This document shows, piece after piece, positions 4,941 to 7,153 of a DNA stretch of 7,153 bases. Source of the DNA: Anaerolineales bacterium (lineage in GTDB: Bacteria > Chloroflexota > Anaerolineae > Anaerolineales > UBA6663); contig JAGOBN010000205.1 in the NCBI GenBank assembly GCA_017999235.1, forward strand, positions 1-7,153, in the 5' to 3' direction. How positions within the stretch are numbered: the first letter of the stretch is position 1; every line of letters begins with the position of its first letter. The translations under genes were made by a program, and so were the position numbers. The notes under the pieces were generated by a model, which was not told the DNA's origin, made no database searches, and saw only the letters and a list, made by a program, of their open reading frames with translations.

Positions 4941-5903
4941 TTAGCGGGGCATCTCGATCAGCACCTTCAACACCCCGGGTTGTTGGGCATGTTCCAGCGC
5001 CGTCAGCGCCGCGGCCAGCGGATAGCGCGCCTGGATCAAGCCGCGCACGTCCACGCGCCGGCCGGCCAGGGCCGCCAGCGCGGCCGGGAACGGCCCGCAG
5101 CGCGACCCGACCAGCGTGATCTCGTCCACCACCAGCCGGCTCATGTCCACCGTCAGGCGGCCGGCGTAGGTGCTCTTCAGCACCAGCGTGCCGCGCGGCC
5201 GCACCAGCCGCCGCGCCAGTTCAAAGCCGGCTGGGCGGCCGGTGGCCTCCACCACGATATCGGCGGCCAGGGCCGGCGCCGCGTCCGCCAAAGCGATGGC
5301 GATCCCGCGCTGTTCCAGGAGCGCCAGCTTGTCCGCGTGCCGGCCGAGGACGGTGAGGCGGCAGCCGGTGAGCGCCAACACCTGCGCGCACAGCAGCCCC
5401 AGCTTGCCGTCGCCCACCACGACGACCGTGTCTTCTGGCCGGACATGCACCTGCTGCAGAATCTCCAGCGCGGCGGCCAGCGGCTCGGTGAAGACCGCCT
5501 CTTCGTCGCTGAGGTCTTCTGGCACCGCGTGCAGGTTCTCCAACGGCAGGCGCAGGTATTCTGCGAAGGCGCCGTCCCGGTTGATGATCCCCAGCACGGT
5601 GCGGCGTTCGCAGTGGGAGCGCCGGCCGTGCCGGCAGGCCGCGCACTCCCCGCACACGGCGTTGATCTCGCCCACCACCCGCCGGCCGTGCCACAGGCCG
5701 GCGCTGGCCACCACTCCCACAAACTCGTGGCCCAGCACGCCGGCGTAAGGGTAGTAGCCGCGCGTCAGCTCGATATCCGTGTGGCAAACCCCGGCCAGCC
5801 GCACTCGCACCAGCGCCTCGCCGGCGCCCTGGGGGGTGTCTCGGACCGGCGCCGGGATCTCGCGCAGGGACAGCGCCTGCTGTTCCAGCCAGACGGCCAG
5901 CAT
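4941..5903 (-). CDS. Zinc-dependent alcohol dehydrogenase-like MDR oxidoreductase
   Basis: Medium-chain dehydrogenase/reductase that probably oxidises an alcohol or polyol with NAD(P); 320 residues, about 20-30 shorter than usual. The catalytic-domain features are GVCHTDIE with zinc ligand C40, GHEFVG with H59 and E60, and the further acidic candidate E140 in TEPLAA. The structural zinc site is complete: C84, C87, C90 and C98. The Rossmann glycine motif is VVGDGKLG (162-169). The substrate cannot be read from sequence. The start is ATG at 5903, with a modest AAAGG eight bases upstream, 11 bases after the mscL stop; it is followed by a small membrane protein after 14 bases. The co-transcription with a mechanosensitive channel does not point to one clear pathway. 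The shorter length appears to come from trimmed loops and a short end; no frameshift is apparent. Confidence 0.93.
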   Translation of the reverse strand: MLAVWLEQQALSLREIPAPVRDTPQGAGEALVRVRLAGVCHTDIELTRGYYPYAGVLGHEFVGVVASAGLWHGRRVVGEINAVCGECAACRHGRRSHCERRTVLGIINRDGAFAEYLRLPLENLHAVPEDLSDEEAVFTEPLAAALEILQQVHVRPEDTVVVVGDGKLGLLCAQVLALTGCRLTVLGRHADKLALLEQRGIAIALADAAPALAADIVVEATGRPAGFELARRLVRPRGTLVLKSTYAGRLTVDMSRLVVDEITLVGSRCGPFPAALAALAGRRVDVRGLIQARYPLAAALTALEHAQQPGVLKVLIEMPR

Positions 5904-5914
5904 CGCGGCGGCCT

Positions 5915-6337
5915 TTACCGGCCCGCTTTGAGCGCGTCCCGGATTTCCGCCAGCAAGACCTCGGTGGGGGTGGGCGCGGGCGGGGCCGCCGGCACGGGCG
6001 GAGCGGCCGGCCGCCGCATCTGGTTGAGGGCGCGCACAATCAAGAAGAGCACAAAGGCGATGATCAGGAAGTTCACCACCGCCTGCAGGAAAGCGCCATA
6101 GGCCAGCACGGCGCCGGCGGCTTTGGCGTCCGCCAGCGGCAGGTTGGCGGCCTGGCCCTTGAGCGGGAGATATAGATTAGTGAAATCTATGCCGCCGGTC
6201 GCCAGGCTGATGAGCGGCATGAGCAGGTCGTTGACCACCGAGCCGACGATGGCGCCAAACGCGCCGCCGATAATGACGCCGATGGCCAGATCGACCGCAT
6301 TGCCCTTGGAAATAAACTCGCGAAACTCCTTCAACAT
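5915..6337 (-). CDS. mscL: Large-conductance mechanosensitive channel
   Basis: Homopentameric inner-membrane channel that opens under membrane tension and releases solutes during hypo-osmotic shock. The 140-residue product is normal in length. It begins with the typical amphipathic N-terminus ([12 protein letters not shown], 2-13), followed by the pore helix with [14 protein letters not shown] (18-31) and NDLLMPLI (36-43). A periplasmic loop (about 46-78) and the second helix [15 protein letters not shown] (81-95) follow. The cytoplasmic end is Pro/Ala-rich, then a short helix ([12 protein letters not shown]). The ATG at 6337 was chosen over an upstream in-frame start because AAGGAG lies seven bases upstream and residues 1-13 match the family's N-terminus. 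It is the first gene of a likely three-gene transcript with the dehydrogenase and the small membrane protein. A hairpin with a T-rich tail (6357-6384) lies just upstream. Confidence 0.97.
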   Translation of the reverse strand: MLKEFREFISKGNAVDLAIGVIIGGAFGAIVGSVVNDLLMPLISLATGGIDFTNLYLPLKGQAANLPLADAKAAGAVLAYGAFLQAVVNFLIIAFVLFLIVRALNQMRRPAAPPVPAAPPAPTPTEVLLAEIRDALKAGR

Positions 6338-6356
6338 GACGAACTCCTTTGAAAAG

Positions 6357-6384
6357 CGGAATAAATCAACGCGCACTGCGCGCT
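6357..6384 (-). terminator. Hairpin with T-rich tail between the BMP gene and mscL
   Basis: Minus strand: AGCGCGC, loop AGT, then GCGCGTT (6384-6368) forms a 7-bp stem with one G-U pair, followed by GATTTATTCC. It lies 18 bases after the substrate-binding gene stop, a typical place for intrinsic termination. The same stretch also offers a TGGACA/TTTATT pair with an 18-base spacer (about 6389-6360), so it may instead, or also, hold the mscL promoter. Confidence 0.45.
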
Positions 6385-6402
6385 GTCCAACGCGGCGGGT
6401 GG

Positions 6403-7153
6403 TTACGGCTGGTAGCCGGTCTGGAGGTCGCCGGAACGCAGCCGCTGGGCGATCTCCGCCAGCTGCGCCTGCGCGGCGGCGGGCAGCGCGCTGTCAAAAT
6501 CGTGAAAGGGCGCCAGGCCGACATCCCCATAGTAATTGCCGCTCGGGAATGTGCCGGCCTTGGCCTGGGCGATCAGTTCAGCCACGCCGGGCGCAATCAA
6601 CTTCAAGGCGCTGGTCACCAGACACGGGCGCGCCTCCGGCACGGTGGCCCACTGGTCGGTGTCCACGCCGATGCAGTGCACGCTGCCGGGCTGCGCCGCG
6701 GCCTGGGCCGCCACGGTCTGCAAACTGCCGGTGCCGGTGGCGCCGGCGGCGGCGAAGACGACATCCGCGCCCAGATCCAGGGCCTGTTGGGCAGTGGCGG
6801 CCCCCCAGGCGGGATCGCTGAAGGCCAGGTCCAAACTGCCCGGGTAATAGGTGGCCAGGACCGTGATCTCTGGCCGGGTGGCCTGCGCTCCAAGCGCGTA
6901 GCCTTCCTTGAATGCCACCACGGAGGGCACCAGGTCTGTGCCCAGTACGGCCGCGATGGTGCCGGTCCGGGTGAGCTGCGCCGCCACCACGCCGGCCAGA
7001 TAGCCGGCTTCATCCTCATGAAAGACTAGGCCGGCCAGGTTGGGCGCCGGCTCGGCCTGCACTTGGTCCACCCCGATGAACTTGATGGCCGGGTAGCGCT
7101 GGGCGGCCTCCACGGTGGCTTGGCCGAGGGCGAAGCCGACGGTAATGATCACG
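6403..7153 (-). CDS. BMP/PnrA-family ABC transporter substrate-binding protein, C-terminal part
   Basis: Extracytoplasmic lipoprotein-type binding protein of the basic membrane protein (BMP/PnrA/Med) family, which delivers nucleosides or similar ligands to an ABC transporter. About 250 residues are visible; the signal peptide and start lie beyond the right edge. Family hallmarks are FIGVDQ near the start, [32 protein letters not shown], the [15 protein letters not shown] segment and IGVDTDQ. The ATG near the edge of the frame is internal, because the fold normally has well over 50 further residues before it. The ABC ATPase and permease genes do not follow downstream (mscL does), so they must be upstream or elsewhere. 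The ligand is uncertain; PnrA-type proteins bind purine nucleosides, but the residues responsible are partly missing here. Confidence 0.92.
   Translation of the reverse strand, partial: VIITVGFALGQATVEAAQRYPAIKFIGVDQVQAEPAPNLAGLVFHEDEAGYLAGVVAAQLTRTGTIAAVLGTDLVPSVVAFKEGYALGAQATRPEITVLATYYPGSLDLAFSDPAWGAATAQQALDLGADVVFAAAGATGTGSLQTVAAQAAAQPGSVHCIGVDTDQWATVPEARPCLVTSALKLIAPGVAELIAQAKAGTFPSGNYYGDVGLAPFHDFDSALPAAAQAQLAEIAQRLRSGDLQTGYQP

Noticed and set aside
4980..6101. 373-codon open frame on the plus strand
   Set aside because: Antisense to the dehydrogenase and mscL. The product is rich in Gln, Arg and His and lacks any recognisable motif.
1..7153. CRISPR array, tRNA, rRNA, transposase or phage genes
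   Set aside because: No regularly spaced direct repeats, cloverleaf-like sequence or recombinase motif was seen on either strand.

Overview
The window is a GC-rich (about two-thirds G+C by eye) stretch of bacterial chromosome in which all nine recognisable genes lie on the minus strand. In transcription order (right to left) they are: a BMP/PnrA-type ABC substrate-binding protein (start outside the window), mscL, a zinc-dependent alcohol dehydrogenase-like MDR enzyme, a small cysteine-containing membrane protein, a beta-class DNA methyltransferase, a soluble sensor histidine kinase, an EamA-family drug/metabolite transporter, a uracil-DNA glycosylase-like protein and cysK (end outside the window). 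The style (high GC, mixed housekeeping genes, a zinc-ribbon/MshEN-like kinase) would suit Chloroflexota (Anaerolineae-like). That is a guess from gene style, not a demonstrated assignment.

Right part (4444-7153): mscL, the dehydrogenase and the small membrane protein are separated by only 11 and 14 bases and probably form one transcript. A hairpin with a U-rich tail separates mscL from the substrate-binding gene. Middle part (2251-4365): an apparently orphan DNA methyltransferase and a histidine kinase without an adjacent response regulator. The kinase has an unusual input side: a four-cysteine zinc ribbon followed by two 24-residue repeats that closely follow the cyclic-di-GMP-binding MshEN pattern. 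The EamA transporter follows the kinase by 19 bases and ends in an intrinsic terminator that overlaps its stop codon. Left part (1-1342): the glycosylase gene stands alone, followed by a 338-base non-coding gap that looks like a long structured leader for cysK.

The genes do not form one obvious pathway; this is mostly ordinary chromosomal sequence. The most interesting points are four exact copies of an 8-base element, GGTA[AC]A[AC]T, all in intergenic gaps on the coding strand and three of them 35-40 bases before a start codon (a likely -10 element); the cysK leader with a 10-bp long-range stem and an operator-like palindrome; the kinase input domains; and a strong excess of the palindrome GCCGGC (roughly 65 copies counted by eye). 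No CRISPR array, tRNA, rRNA, insertion sequence or prophage gene was seen.
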